NCBI GenBank assembly: GCA_963969365.1
Contig: OZ017754.1
Span: 1,798,001-1,862,000 of the forward strand
Length of the DNA stretch: 64,000 nt
Direction: 5' to 3'
Origin: Asterochloris sp. CNOR1
Taxonomy: Eukaryota; Chlorophyta; Trebouxiophyceae; Trebouxiales; Trebouxiaceae
Both the position numbers and the translations under genes were made by a program. The notes below the pieces were generated by a model that saw only the letters and a program-made list of their open reading frames with translations, searched no databases and had not been told where the DNA came from. Shown here in pieces: positions 35,496 to 46,600 of the stretch (position 1 is the stretch's first letter; each line of letters opens with the position of its first letter).

Positions 35496-38146
35496 TCACT
35501 CCCACTGTCCCGTGCTTGCTGGCTTCACTGAGAGAGTGCCATGTCTCACACCCAGGTCTTCCTTGAGCTTGGTGATCAGAGCTTGGTGCTCATCAGCAGG
35601 GGAATCCTCAGGCAGATGTGTGTCTAAGGCAGCCGCCTTCTTGAGGTGCTCCCCTGCGTCACCCAGCTCGCCTGCAGCAACATGAAGTAGAGAGACAAGC
35701 GCTCAGGGTGAAGTCCTTTGCATCTGCAGAGCAAGCTGGAGGCTGACTTTACTGACCTTGAACATCTGTTGAGGCCCCAATGAGCAGGAACTCGCAGTGT
35801 TCTGTGGATAGCATTGAGGGATCCTACAGCCAGAGATGGAGGCTGTGGGCTCCTATGCTGGTACACAGCGCAGAGAGCTGCACGTTTGGGGCTGCCATGC
35901 ATGTGGTGGGCTCTCATGAACAGCTCTGACAAGCTGCAGTCAGCTGCACATATTTGCAGCAGCTCTGCCTGCGACTTGCCAAAGTCCAAAAGGCTTCAGA
36001 TCAAGGCAGTAGGGCCTGTGCCAGTGCTGACCTGGCAGTCTGTCCACCGCAGGCCCCTGAAGTGCTTCTGCTGCTCTGCACTGAACTGCGCCTTCTCTTT
36101 CAGGCCCAGGTTAGGAGGGTCCTTCACCTCAGGGTTCTGCAAACGCAGGCACACATGCAAATGTGACAAAAAGACAATGGCAAGTGCTCAGAACTTGTGC
36201 CACATGTGTCACAGTGCAGTTGCACACCCGACTTGTGACGGCTTTCAAGGCCCATCAGTGTGCTGGGGCCTTCACTGGCATTCCCTCAAATGTATGCAGG
36301 GAAGAGTTAAACTACATTGTACTGTCTGCACATTGCCTGGCCTTGTCAGTGCCCACACTTGTAGCTGCAGCAATCAGCTTGTAACTACCAAGATCAGCTG
36401 GCTGCCTGGCTTCACAGCCTGCATGAGCTCGCATTGCAGCCATGAATGAATGTGAGGCGCCTTTCTGCCGCCTGAGACAATAGAGGCAGCCAGCCACATG
36501 TGGTCGTCTGGATACCTCATACCTTGATGGAGACCTTGAAGGTGCCCTCTGCACCGATGTGCAACTCCTCCTGGACCTTGCCAGGCGCCTCTGGCAGCTG
36601 CAGCTTGTAAGCCAACTGGGTGGAGTGGCTGTTCACAATCTCATAGATGCCTGCAGGCAGAAAGATGTGCACCAAGAAATGAGCAGAGGCACTGAGTGGA
36701 ACCTGAGCTGCAGCGTTACAGCTGGCAGACAGGCAGCAGGTAACACACCACATCCGGCTGGCAGCAGGTGACACAGCAATGTCAGCAGCAGCTCAGCTGC
36801 CAACAGTCCAGTCATGAGACAGGTAGCAAGCTGCAGACGGGAGCTAGATGGTCTTTACTAATTAGCTGCGAACGGGCTGCAGGTATTCTTCATGACAGAG
36901 GGCAGATGCTGTGTGCTTGCAGCGTAAAGGTGGGATTTGCGGAACACCAGCAGGGAATGTAGTGTCTGCAAGCTGCCCACCTTCCCCAGCGGCTCTGGGC
37001 TGCTCAGTCACGCCCGTCTCGTGCGCATCTGGGCTGAGCTGCGCAATGAGGGCCACTTTGTCCTCTGCAGCACACAAGTCTTGGAGAGTCACTAGAGTGA
37101 GGCAAACACATGCAAGAAGGGTCTTCACTGCGCTCAAAGCCCTTGCAGTCTGCAGTATGTTCAGAGGCAGGTGTGTGAGGCCTGGGCAGATTCATGAATG
37201 TCTGGATAGGATGTAGTCGAATGCGGGACGCACTCACTGTTTGAGCCAGCCACAAACCCAAAGAACTTTTCGTTGCCTGATGAGTCAGGCAGTCTCTTCT
37301 TGCCAATGATCAGAAGTCTGCAGCATCACGCCTGCATTAAGTACTGACAGCCAGGGAAGACCAGGGCTGGTGGGTTTCACCATCTCTGCCCTGCCTGACC
37401 GCAGAGTACATCAAGCAGGCTGACATTGTGACTAGATGGCTTATGGATGAAGATGGCACACCTGCTCACAGCGTTGGGTGTGTCTGGAGTCAGCAGGATG
37501 AAGAATCTGTGACACACAAAACAAGTCAGGCACGCTTCTGCAGCTTTGCCTGGATCAGTGTCTCAGAAAAGGCAGATCACAAACAGCAAGACCATGCTGC
37601 ATCATACTGTGCAGGTCATAATCATGGTGCACCTTTGAATGTCATCCAGGCCCTGAGGGTCAGAGACCTGCACACGTGGGCGGTAGAAAAACACAATCTT
37701 GCCCTGCTCGATGACTTCTGCAAGGCAGAAACATGCACGCGAGGCTCATTCAAACTATCACTAACATAGCAGGTCGGTGGGCACAATGGTTGCTTGGCCA
37801 GGAAGAGCACGTGCAGCAGGCGCGCATGCTTGCCTTTAGGTGGTGGCTCAAGCTGTGAGCCCTTGGAATGATCAGCTCCTGTCTCGCGATCACCACCCTT
37901 GGCTGCAGCAGGGGCCTCCTCAGCCTTTTGTCGCTTGGCCTCAGGCCCAGCCTGTTCTGGAGGGCTCATCCGCTCGCTGGGCGTATTCTTCTCTGTACTC
38001 TTAGCAGGCTTAGCGGTAGATTCAGCAGGTCGATCTGCCTGATTGCCTGCATGTGCCTGGTTCTCCTCGTGCTCAGACTTGTCGTGGCTGCTTGCCTTCC
38101 TCTTGACACCAACGTCCTCCAGGTGGATCTGCTTTCCGCCTGTCAT
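35496..38146 (-). CDS. Conserved uncharacterised protein, tandem paralogue B
   Basis: The ATG at 38146 opens a charged leader rich in Lys, Glu and Pro (VGVKRKASSHDKSEHEENQ onward). The blocks match paralogue A in order: KIVFFYRPRVQVSDPQGLDD (about 37700-37640), RLLIIGKKRLPDSSGNEKFF with GFVAGSNS (about 37320-37235), GIYEIVNSHSTQLAYKLQLP with EEAPG-type and EGTFKVSIK segments (about 36650-36520), NPEVKDPPNLGLKEKAQFSA with HFRGLRWTDCQ (about 36135-36035), CEFLLIGASTDVQG (about 35790), ELGDAGEHLKKAAALDTHLP and a C-terminus ITKLKEDLGV to TGQWE before TGA at 35496. The leaders of A and B are not alike, while the core is. Function is unknown; the basic leaders suggest, but do not show, a nuclear site. 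Confidence 0.75.
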
Positions 38147-38274
38147 GATGCACTACCAGATCTCAGCTCTGCTTGACCTCGTCTTGCTATGCTGTGGGGC
38201 ATGTGCTTTCTAGCTACCCTTTTTTGTTTTCACAGAGTTTCCTTCCACGCCTACAGTGCCCATTTTGGCATGTC

Positions 38275-39361
38275 CTAGTCCTTTGCAAGGGATGTGACAG
38301 GCAGGATTCCTGATTGGCCAAGTCCTCCTTCAGCTTTTTTGGTCAGGGACATGAGGCCCTCAACATCACTCTCGAATAGGTTCTGCTCCACTTGCTGGTG
38401 TGCCGTCTGCAGGAGGTGCTGCCTCTCCCACATTGCCTGCAGCAGCACTGTGCACAATGCCGGAAGGCCCGGACACATCTGGCTACCCAGCCCTTGGACA
38501 GACACAGCATGGCTGTAGCTCAATGACGGGATTTTTGGAAGCACCAAGGAGCAGCAGTTCACAGCATTCAGTAGTGCAAACCTCCTGAAAGCAATGGCTG
38601 ACTGTCTTCAGTTCTGAATTTGCTGACTCATATCCGACTTGGTTGCTCCAGGAAAACATTTCAGCAGGTTCAGTCGTTGGCCCAGGATAGTTGCACGCCA
38701 ACAATGCTGTCAGAGTGCCCTAGCAGACCATTGCACAGGCTGAAGCAGGTTTCAGGGCTAGGGCATGCTTGAAGGCAGCAACACCGGTGCTCTGCAGCCT
38801 TGGGTCTGGCTGACCCACCTTGCAGGGGACCTAGTGGTGGCCATTGAACCACTTCATGTCCTCCTCTGTGTTACTCCAGCCCAACAGCGCCATTGCCAGG
38901 CGAAAAACATCCGCAGTGCAAAGTAGACATTGTGGCGCAGCCCAGCTGACCCTGCACATGTGCCAAAGGCTCTACAGCATTAGCATGACATGCAATACAC
39001 AGGCTGGTACGTGACCAGGCTTCGGAGGCACCTCCAGTCTGTAGGCCAGGCGCATGGTGCCTCCATGCTTGGCTGCCTTGTCCCAGGGGATCACTGTCGA
39101 TGGCTGCCAGCAAGCACTGACAATCAGTGGGTCTGGCAGCCTCTCCTTGCTAAGAATGCGGAGCCTGCAGAGCACAGCCCTGGTGAACCCTCCGTGGAGG
39201 TCAGCAGTGCAGCTGCAGCAGCAGCCAATCTGCTGGGCGTCTGGGTCCTGCTCGATGGTGTCATGATGACATAGAAGCATTGTGTGTCCTCAATGCTTGC
39301 TGCATGCAGCACCCACACTCAGCAACAGATGGCCAGCGCTGGTCAAGACTGATTGGCACCA
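38275..39361 (-). CDS. Diverged, possibly decaying tandem paralogue C
   Basis: Minus-strand remnants repeat the order of A and B: SIEDTQCFYVIMTPSSRTQT (about 39290), RLRILSKERLPD (about 39160), MRLAYRLEVPPKPGH (about 39055), EDMKWFNGHH (about 38860, matching HFRGLRW), CCELLLLGASKNPVIE (about 38565) and VEGLMSLTKKAEGGLG with a TAG stop at 38275. The FFYRPR block, the FFGFVAGSN block and most of the long central segment were not found. It is therefore either a shorter functional copy or a pseudogene. The start is not established; 39361 is the nearest upstream ATG. Confidence 0.5.
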
Positions 39362-40141
39362 TGGCTAGAGCACTACATCCATCTACATGTCTATACAGGA
39401 AACATAGCCTCCCGTCCTCTAGCATGCTTGTCATGAAGTCTGCAGTTCCCTAATCTTGGTCTCATATGAGCATGGTCTGTGCTTGTCAGTAGGCTGAGTC
39501 AAGGGGCATTGCTGCGTGGCCCTTTTAAGGTGTGGAGTGTGGCCCGTGCAGCCTCTGCCCTCAGTGGATTGTGTCTTGCACGCATGCAGTGCTGCAGAGC
39601 AGCTGCCTGTTCAGAGGTGGAGCTCTTGATGTATTCTAATCTATGAGCTGAAGCTGCACAGGCGCGTCCCGTGGCCTATCAGTGGCCCCTGTCGGACTGA
39701 GGGGGTGTCAGGTGTATTCACTGGACTCAGGTGCATTCGCTGGCTGCAGGGCTTTGAGTGGGTCCCCAGGACTCTGTGGCAAAGTCCAGCGCCTCAGTGT
39801 AAGGGGCAGCTGTGATCCTTGACACCCTCTCTAGATTACTAAGCCGCCGGGGGATGGCAAAACCAGGCATCACTTCACCCCTGTCAGGTCTAGCACAGTG
39901 CACAGCCCCCAGGTGCATCTCAAGGGCTGAGCCACTGTGCTTCTGCATGCTGCCGCTGCCAGCCTGTTGTTGACCAGCCACAGAAGAGCTTCAAACTCAT
40001 GGCGTGGGTGGAATTGCAACAGCAGCTCAGCAGTGCCTGGTGTAAACTGAGCTGCATCAGTGCAAGCCTGCGCCATGTTGCTTCGGGCTCCGTGTCTCTG
40101 GAAGTGAGCAGTTGGACCTATGTCACAAGCATCTAGGTTGG
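39362..40141. other. Divergent intergenic region
   Basis: This 780-bp stretch separates paralogue C (-) from the SET-domain gene (+). It should carry both promoters. Open frames exist on the minus strand near 39730-40190, but they show no known motif, and I do not support a gene here. Confidence 0.45.
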
Positions 40142-43100
40142 ATGGCGATCCGAGCAACATTGATAACCTCCGCTGCAGGCAGGGCTGCAGCATCCCATCT
40201 AAGAACCTCTGCAGGCAGCAGGCACCAGCATGAGAGCAGGCAGCATATCAGAGCCTTGGTCAGCCAGGCAACATGCAGAGATGGCATGCAATGTGAGGGT
40301 GACGTCCTGCACTGGCTCCACAAGCAGAACATCTGTGATGCAAGCTGCAAGCTCAGGATTTCTAGCTCAGCCAGCGGAGGCGGCAGATCTCTGCAAGCCA
40401 GTGCAGACATCGCTGATGAGGTGGAGCTCCTGGCCATCCCAGAGAGCTACTGGTTCAGCGAGCCTGCACAGGTGCTCTGCAGCCATGGCCACTCACTCTG
40501 GGCATGCGTTCAGGCCAGGCCGCCAGCTTGGATTGTTCTAAAAGTGACATGCAGCTCACCAGCAGCAGACCTATTTGATGGTAAACTTCCTTGCGCTCAG
40601 GCCAGAGGCGGTGCGCATGCTGCTTGGACATCCTTCAGAACTCATCTGCGGCTCATTGCCAGTCAAAGCTTGCAGGAAGCAATTCACAAGAGAAGGACGT
40701 TTGCCTTCAGGGAGATGATGGTGTATCCTGGTCTGGCAGGATGGCGCTGAAGTTGCTGAAGCATGTCCATGCCTGCAAACGCGGCAGCATTGAGGACAGC
40801 TTGGGCCAGGACGCCATGTGCTCCTGGATCGCAAGTCTGCCTCAGGTGGGCTTGTCACCTGTGCCTCCTCAAGAGAGCTCGCTTGGCTGTGCTTGTCTGG
40901 TCTTTGGGGACGACATATGCTTGAGCCAGCAAGGCATGGGACTGCATGACCCTGTCTGGGACGCATAGGTAAAGTGCAGAGGCCGGACTGGTCCAGTCAA
41001 GGGTCAGAACCACCTCAGCAGCCCTGCACCCCTCTGATCAGCACTTCACCTGATCTTACAATGCGGTGTCATTGCCAGGCAGTGTGCATGGCTTGCAAGC
41101 ACCTGCTGCTGGCATTGCAGATCCATGCTGCATCAGGTGCACATGAAGCATATACTGCTCCCTTAGCAGGGCGGGTGCAGTGCAGGAGGTCTGCCTGCCC
41201 CACCTGAGTTTCTCAGAAGAAGCCCTGGAGGCCCTGCAGCATCCAGCAATCCTCCAGGAAATTCACGATGCAGCTCAGCGCCACCAGGTCGACTGGCAGG
41301 TGGGCAGCTGACTGTCATCTTAAGTCCAATCTACTGCATGCTTGTCATGCACCGGAAGCTGCACACATCGCTCTTTCTGTTTTTCTGGAGATTTCATGAG
41401 CTACAGTGACTGCAACAGAGACACTGTTGTCTGCTGCAGTGCAGGGCGCGCCATGACAATCTCAACATCATGCAAGCCAGTGGAGTCTGACGAGGCAGCT
41501 GCCTTTTCTGCAGGTGCTGCAGAGTGAGCTGCAGAGCCTGGGCGTCACTGAAAAGGACTTTGACTGGGCGGCCTCAGTCCTCCTCAGCCGCTCCTTTGTG
41601 TATGGGGACGCCTCACAACATGTCACCCTCCCAGTAATCGACATGGCAAACCACAGCCTGCAGCCCAATGCAACAATGAAGTGAGCCCTGCCTGGTTCTG
41701 CGTAGGCTTTGAATCGTCCTCACGGTGTCTGGCCAGCTGAGCCCCTGGCAGTGTGCACTGCTGACTGCTCACCGCCACACTGTCCAGCCAAGCAGGCTTT
41801 GACCAGCTGTGGTGCTGCTTGCAGCCTGGTGGCCAGCCCAGACGGCTGCCAGGGGCAGCGAGCTGTGGAGGATGTGTGTGACCCCCAGGAGCTGACCTGC
41901 CGACCAGCACAGTTTGTGCTTCTCACCTCACAAGCCATCAGGTGCTTCTGCTTGGCTGCTGCAGACTGCGCATCACAGCGGATAAGTCCTCAAAGTCTTG
42001 CCAGTTAGTGTCTGGCAGCTGATGCTTGTCAGTCTGCCGAGCATCACAGCATGGGGCCGCACCTCAATCATTGCTTGGCAGGTTGCCACAGCACAGAACC
42101 TCTGTGCATTGCTGCGGCAGAGCCTGGCAGCCCATATTAGTAAAATACTTTCCTGTTGCCCTGCAGCGCTGGGGAGGAGGTGACAATCTCCTATGGGCCG
42201 TGGCCTAATGATGTCTTGCTGCAACAGTGGGGCTTTGTGCCAGGGTTCAACCCCTACGACGCTGTGGCCTTGTTTGACAATTTTGAAGACTTGCTGTGTC
42301 ATATTGCAGCCTGCAACTCAGAAAGAGGTATGCTCAAAGGCCACATTCTACTGAGGAGGTCTACCTGGCAAGGTTGGGAGTGGCATCATATGCTGGCCCT
42401 CTGCCCCATGGAGCCACATTAGAATACAGCGCTCATGGGGACAGTGGCTGTGGGCATGCTTGAGGCAACTGTGGCTGTCCACTGCTGTGCATGGAGACCA
42501 GAGAGGGCCTCACAGAGACAGCCAACCTGTCGCCGAGCAGTCGGCGCACTGTCAGCCACTCATGTTCCAGTAACACCTCTGCCCCCTGCAGATGTCAGTC
42601 CCACAGAGCTCAGCCTGGAGCAGCGGCAGCAGGCTGCCCAGAGGTCCAGGGCTTTGCAGGAGGCGCTTGAGATTGAGGACACCTCGCAGCTGCTGGTGAC
42701 TGCAGAGGGGCTAGACCAGAGGCTAGCGCGGGTGATGCCCTACCTGCCAGGGGACAGGGCAGGCAAGAATAATAACTGCGCCTACAGTGGCCGTCCTGCA
42801 GGGCCAGGTGCAAAGTGTCCTGCTTTTTACAGGCAGCGCTCTATGCGCTGGCACCTGCATGTGATTGGGGGCGTAGGTGAGGCTTTGCCTGCCAGGTTGT
42901 GCGGTGCAGCCATTCGAGACCCAGCAGCCTCCCGTATTGCTGTGACTCCTTGCAAGATGCTCCACTGCCCAGCAAGCCCGGTAGTTGACGAGCACCAGTA
43001 GGCAGCAAGGCCTTGGCCAAAGTGGCCGAGTCTGGCATGAAACACGCTGTAGGAGCACTTGTCATACCATACACCATCTGGGGGAATCTGACCCAATCAC

Positions 43101-43362
43101 TCTGCTGTCATAGAGCAGCAGGCAGACTCAACCACCTTCCCCTGCAGGGCCCCTGCTAGCGCAACGCTGTGGCGAGCTGCTGCTCCAGTTCAGCACGTCT
43201 GCTGCAGAAGATGAGGCCCTGCTCACAGCCGGCCAGCTGGCAAATGATGTGGAGCTGGCAGTGCGTTTCAGACTGGGCAAGAAGCTGCTGCTGGAGAATG
43301 CCCAGCGCTCGCTGCTGGCTAATTTGAACGCCCGCCCCTTCATGCGCCAGCAGCTTGCATGA
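40142..43362 (+). CDS. SET-domain lysine methyltransferase, Rubisco LSMT-like
   Basis: The ATG at 40142 starts an organelle-type leader (MAIRATLITSAAGRAAASHL). The split SET domain follows: DVLHWLHKQNICD, DIADEVELLAIPESYWFSEP (about 40410-40470), LKLLKHVHA with DAMCSWIASLPQ, LSFSEEALEALQHPAILQEI, then FDWAASVLLSRSF and the cofactor-binding core VIDMANHSLQPNA (about 41635-41675), and GEEVTISYGPWPNDVLLQQW (about 42170-42230) with the catalytic-type Tyr. The C-terminal helical domain EDEALLTAGQLANDVELAVR (about 43210-43270) is the Rubisco-LSMT substrate-binding domain. The gene ends at TGA 43362. The family methylates Lys in Rubisco large subunit, plastid aldolase or other proteins; the true substrate cannot be told from sequence. 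A plastid location is inferred from the leader. Confidence 0.88.
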
Positions 43363-43692
43363 CTTTGATTCATGTTCTGTGGCATGGTGCCATGCTCCAG
43401 GTCTGCAGGAGCTGGCGGGGTGTTTTGCAAAAAGGATATGGATATGTTCGACAGCTCATTCAGAAGATTTCATCACTGACTTGTGAAGGAAGGGCCAGCT
43501 AAAATTCAGAATGGTCACCACACTTATCGACAATTTGTTATGGTGGACTGCCTGATAGTGGCTGAAGGATCATCAAAGCAAGACAATATCAGTGACAGCA
43601 TGGCACATATGTCTGATGCCAAGGGGATAATCAAATGACAGGAAGAAGTTGGATAGGCATGCTGAATGACAAGCAGATTGAGAGGGTAGGCT
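43363..43692. other. Short convergent spacer
   Basis: About 330 bases between the SET gene stop and the K+ channel stop, with both 3' ends facing each other. Nothing beyond UTR-like sequence is seen. Confidence 0.5.
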
Positions 43693-46600
43693 CTACTGAG
43701 GTGGGGCTGGTGAGGCCTGCTGAAGCTGTTGTGACAGGAGGTTGCAGAGCTGTTGAAGCTGCATGAGCGTGTCCTGCAACTGCGGCTGCTGCTGTGGGAC
43801 TTGTTGGGCACGTTGCATAACTTGGTGGGCCTGTTCGTGAAGCGGGAAAGGTGCAGTTCGGGGAGCCTGCTGCTCAGACTGAGTCCTGGCTATAACGGCC
43901 TGACTGAGAGAGCTGAACTCCACCTCGTGCTGCTGGTCCTGTAGACGCACCAGCAGCAGTGAGACCCCTTTTAAGCTTACAAGAGGCAACATCACGCAGG
44001 GCTCAACTATGCCTGACTCCAGCGACACAAAGCAATATGGTTTTGAGAGTTTGTGCACAGGCACAGGCAGTCTGCTGTGCACAGCAGTGGAGCCACACCA
44101 CCAAGAAAGAGTGTTGAAACCAATGCAATAGGTTCACTGTGCTTGCCTGAAGGTGCCGCTCCAGAGAGTGTGAATCGGGCGTCTGCTGTCAGCTGGCCTG
44201 CCAGCAGGTGTATCACAAGACGACACCCAAAGCTGTCGGCTGCTCAAGGCAGACAGGTGCATGGCAGACCCCAGGCAGGTGTCGCCCTGCCAGCAAAGGG
44301 TGCCCTGCCTGTGACTGCTGCTACACCCACAACATGCGCACAGCAAGACCCCAGCACTGTGTCCCTGCAGGTACTGCCCGCCAGCACTTGTGTGGAGGTA
44401 GATTGGCCTTGATGCCCGACGTCAGTGTGCTTGCCTGCAGGTGCTGCTCCAGGAAGGGCGACACAGGCAGCTGTTGCCCCAGCGACAGAGAGCGGCCAGA
44501 CTGCGGCTGCTGCATGGCCTGACCACTCTCCCGCCGCTGGGCTGCTGCAGACCGCCAGGCAGCAGCTGAAGCTGCCTCCACAATGCCCTGCGTGAGAGGA
44601 GCTCCCTTGGCAGATGGGGCTGCCAGGCTGCGCTGGCTGCTGTCGGCGCCATCTGCCACTTTGTGTCCCTCGAGGTTTTGCTCCTGCTCGTGCTGCCCCT
44701 CTCCCGGGTGTACGTACACAGAGTCCGCCACGGAGCCCCCGCCTGGCCTGGGAGGCAGCGCAGCAAACTGCACGCTCCTGCCCTCCTCGCCACGCTCAGC
44801 CCCAGACTCGGTGCGCCTGAAGCTGCTCCTGGCAGGCAGGTGGGGCCCTCCATGCTCAGCCCCAGATCTGCTGTGTTCCCGGCTACTCTTACTGAGCAGG
44901 TGCCCATTGGAAAGGGCCTCGGCCGCCACATCCGTCACCATGTCGGGTGGCCCCGCATCACCAGGTGGGCGCATCCACTGAATGCTGTGTAGAGGTGGCG
45001 GCCCCGAGGCCTCCTCCAGCTGTGCAGCCCTGGCAGCCTTGGCCTCTCGGTGCCGGTGCAACATGTCGCTTGCTGCGCGAGCAAATGTCTTCCTCTGAGG
45101 CGGCTGCTGGGTGTCAGCCTGGGGATGATGATGCTTCATGCTCTGTGTTGCCTCTTGGCGCAGGCTGTGAAGCTTCCACCAGTGATGCTTCTGCTGGCGC
45201 GGCGGGCGGGGGGCCTCCTCGTCGCCGCTGCTGGAGTCACTGCGTGTGTGCATGCTGTTGGCTTCATCGCTGCCCTCAAAATCTGCAGCAGAGTCATGAT
45301 GACCTTGGACGCAGAGTGATCTCAATACGTATCATCAGCAGGGTGGAACGGATTGAAGCAACTGCATGCTGTTGGTGTGGCCAATGCCCTCAAACAGAGC
45401 AGGAAGATGCTTGCTTGGCAATACTTGACAGTGATGACATGAGCAGAGAGAACCAACGTAAGCAGAGTTTGTCATGTCAAGCAGCATGTGGACTGGTCTG
45501 AATGTGCCACCCTCAGAGTCCACAGCATAACCATGAAGGCCAGCCGGGCAGCTGCAAATGGGCAGAGGCGCCAACAAGATGCTGCAGAGCAAGCTGCTAC
45601 GGGAAAAATTTGGCAGCAGAGGTTGCCATGACTGTGGCCAACAAAGATGGCGGCTGAGTGCAAAGTCGTCAGCACAAGGCCAAGGGCAGCCCAACAACTG
45701 GCTGCAGGACTTGAAAGGCTTCTCCTGAAGCCACAGGAGATAGCAGCATCAAGCAGCAGTCGCTGCCAGAGGTTGTCCTAGTCGCACAAAGCCCTGCATG
45801 TTCCAGGCCTGCACTGCAGCCAGCTTGCTGCTGCTGGCTGGCCCCCTTCCAGCCATGCACCTGAGGCATCTTCTTCCTCTTTCTCCTGAAGACGCTGCAC
45901 AGCCGAGCCCTGCTCCCCACTGCTGGCTGCTGAGCTGTCATCCTGGAAGCCATTCATGTTGGGTGTCCCCTGCAGTGCACATGCGACTTGTGGTACAACC
46001 CCTCCAGGGGCACACTCCCTGTTTGATTCAACACCTTCTGGGACACGGCAAGCAAGCACCGTGGTCCCTGCGGGACATCCAACATAATGCTCCCCTGCAA
46101 GGATGGGGATTCACCCCAAGCAGAGCAGGCGGATTGCAGAAACCTGTAAGGGAACCCCATTGGGCTATGCAGGGGAGGCAGCGACCCATAGCTGCTGCCT
46201 GCCGCACTATGAAGGCAGCCATGCAAGCAGGCTACCCTCGCACCCCTGGCAGATCTGAGTTCATGCGCCACAGCTCGGGGAACCTTCGCTGGCGGGCCGC
46301 CAGGTGCTTGCGCGTCCTCTGAACCTGCAACATCCAGGGTTGAAGCTCTCATGGAAGCAGCAAGGCGGCAAAGTCAGGGAACAACAGGAGAGGGCCAACA
46401 ATGCATGGGGACCAAGTGCATCAGGGCTCTGCAGTTCTGTGCCACAGTGAGGGGCCAGACACATTCAGAAGTAGCATGCAGTGCTGCTTGCAGCCAGAGA
46501 TCCGGCCAGGCGCTGGCAGACAGATGGCCTGCAATGATGCTTTGCATGTGGGCGTGCTGAGATTGAGTGAGGCTCGAAGTCTTGACTCCTGCGCTATTGG

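Noticed and set aside
44583-44992. Plus-strand open frames inside the channel tail
   Set aside because: They are shadows of the long minus-strand exon, whose frame continues the channel gene and has the typical disordered composition.
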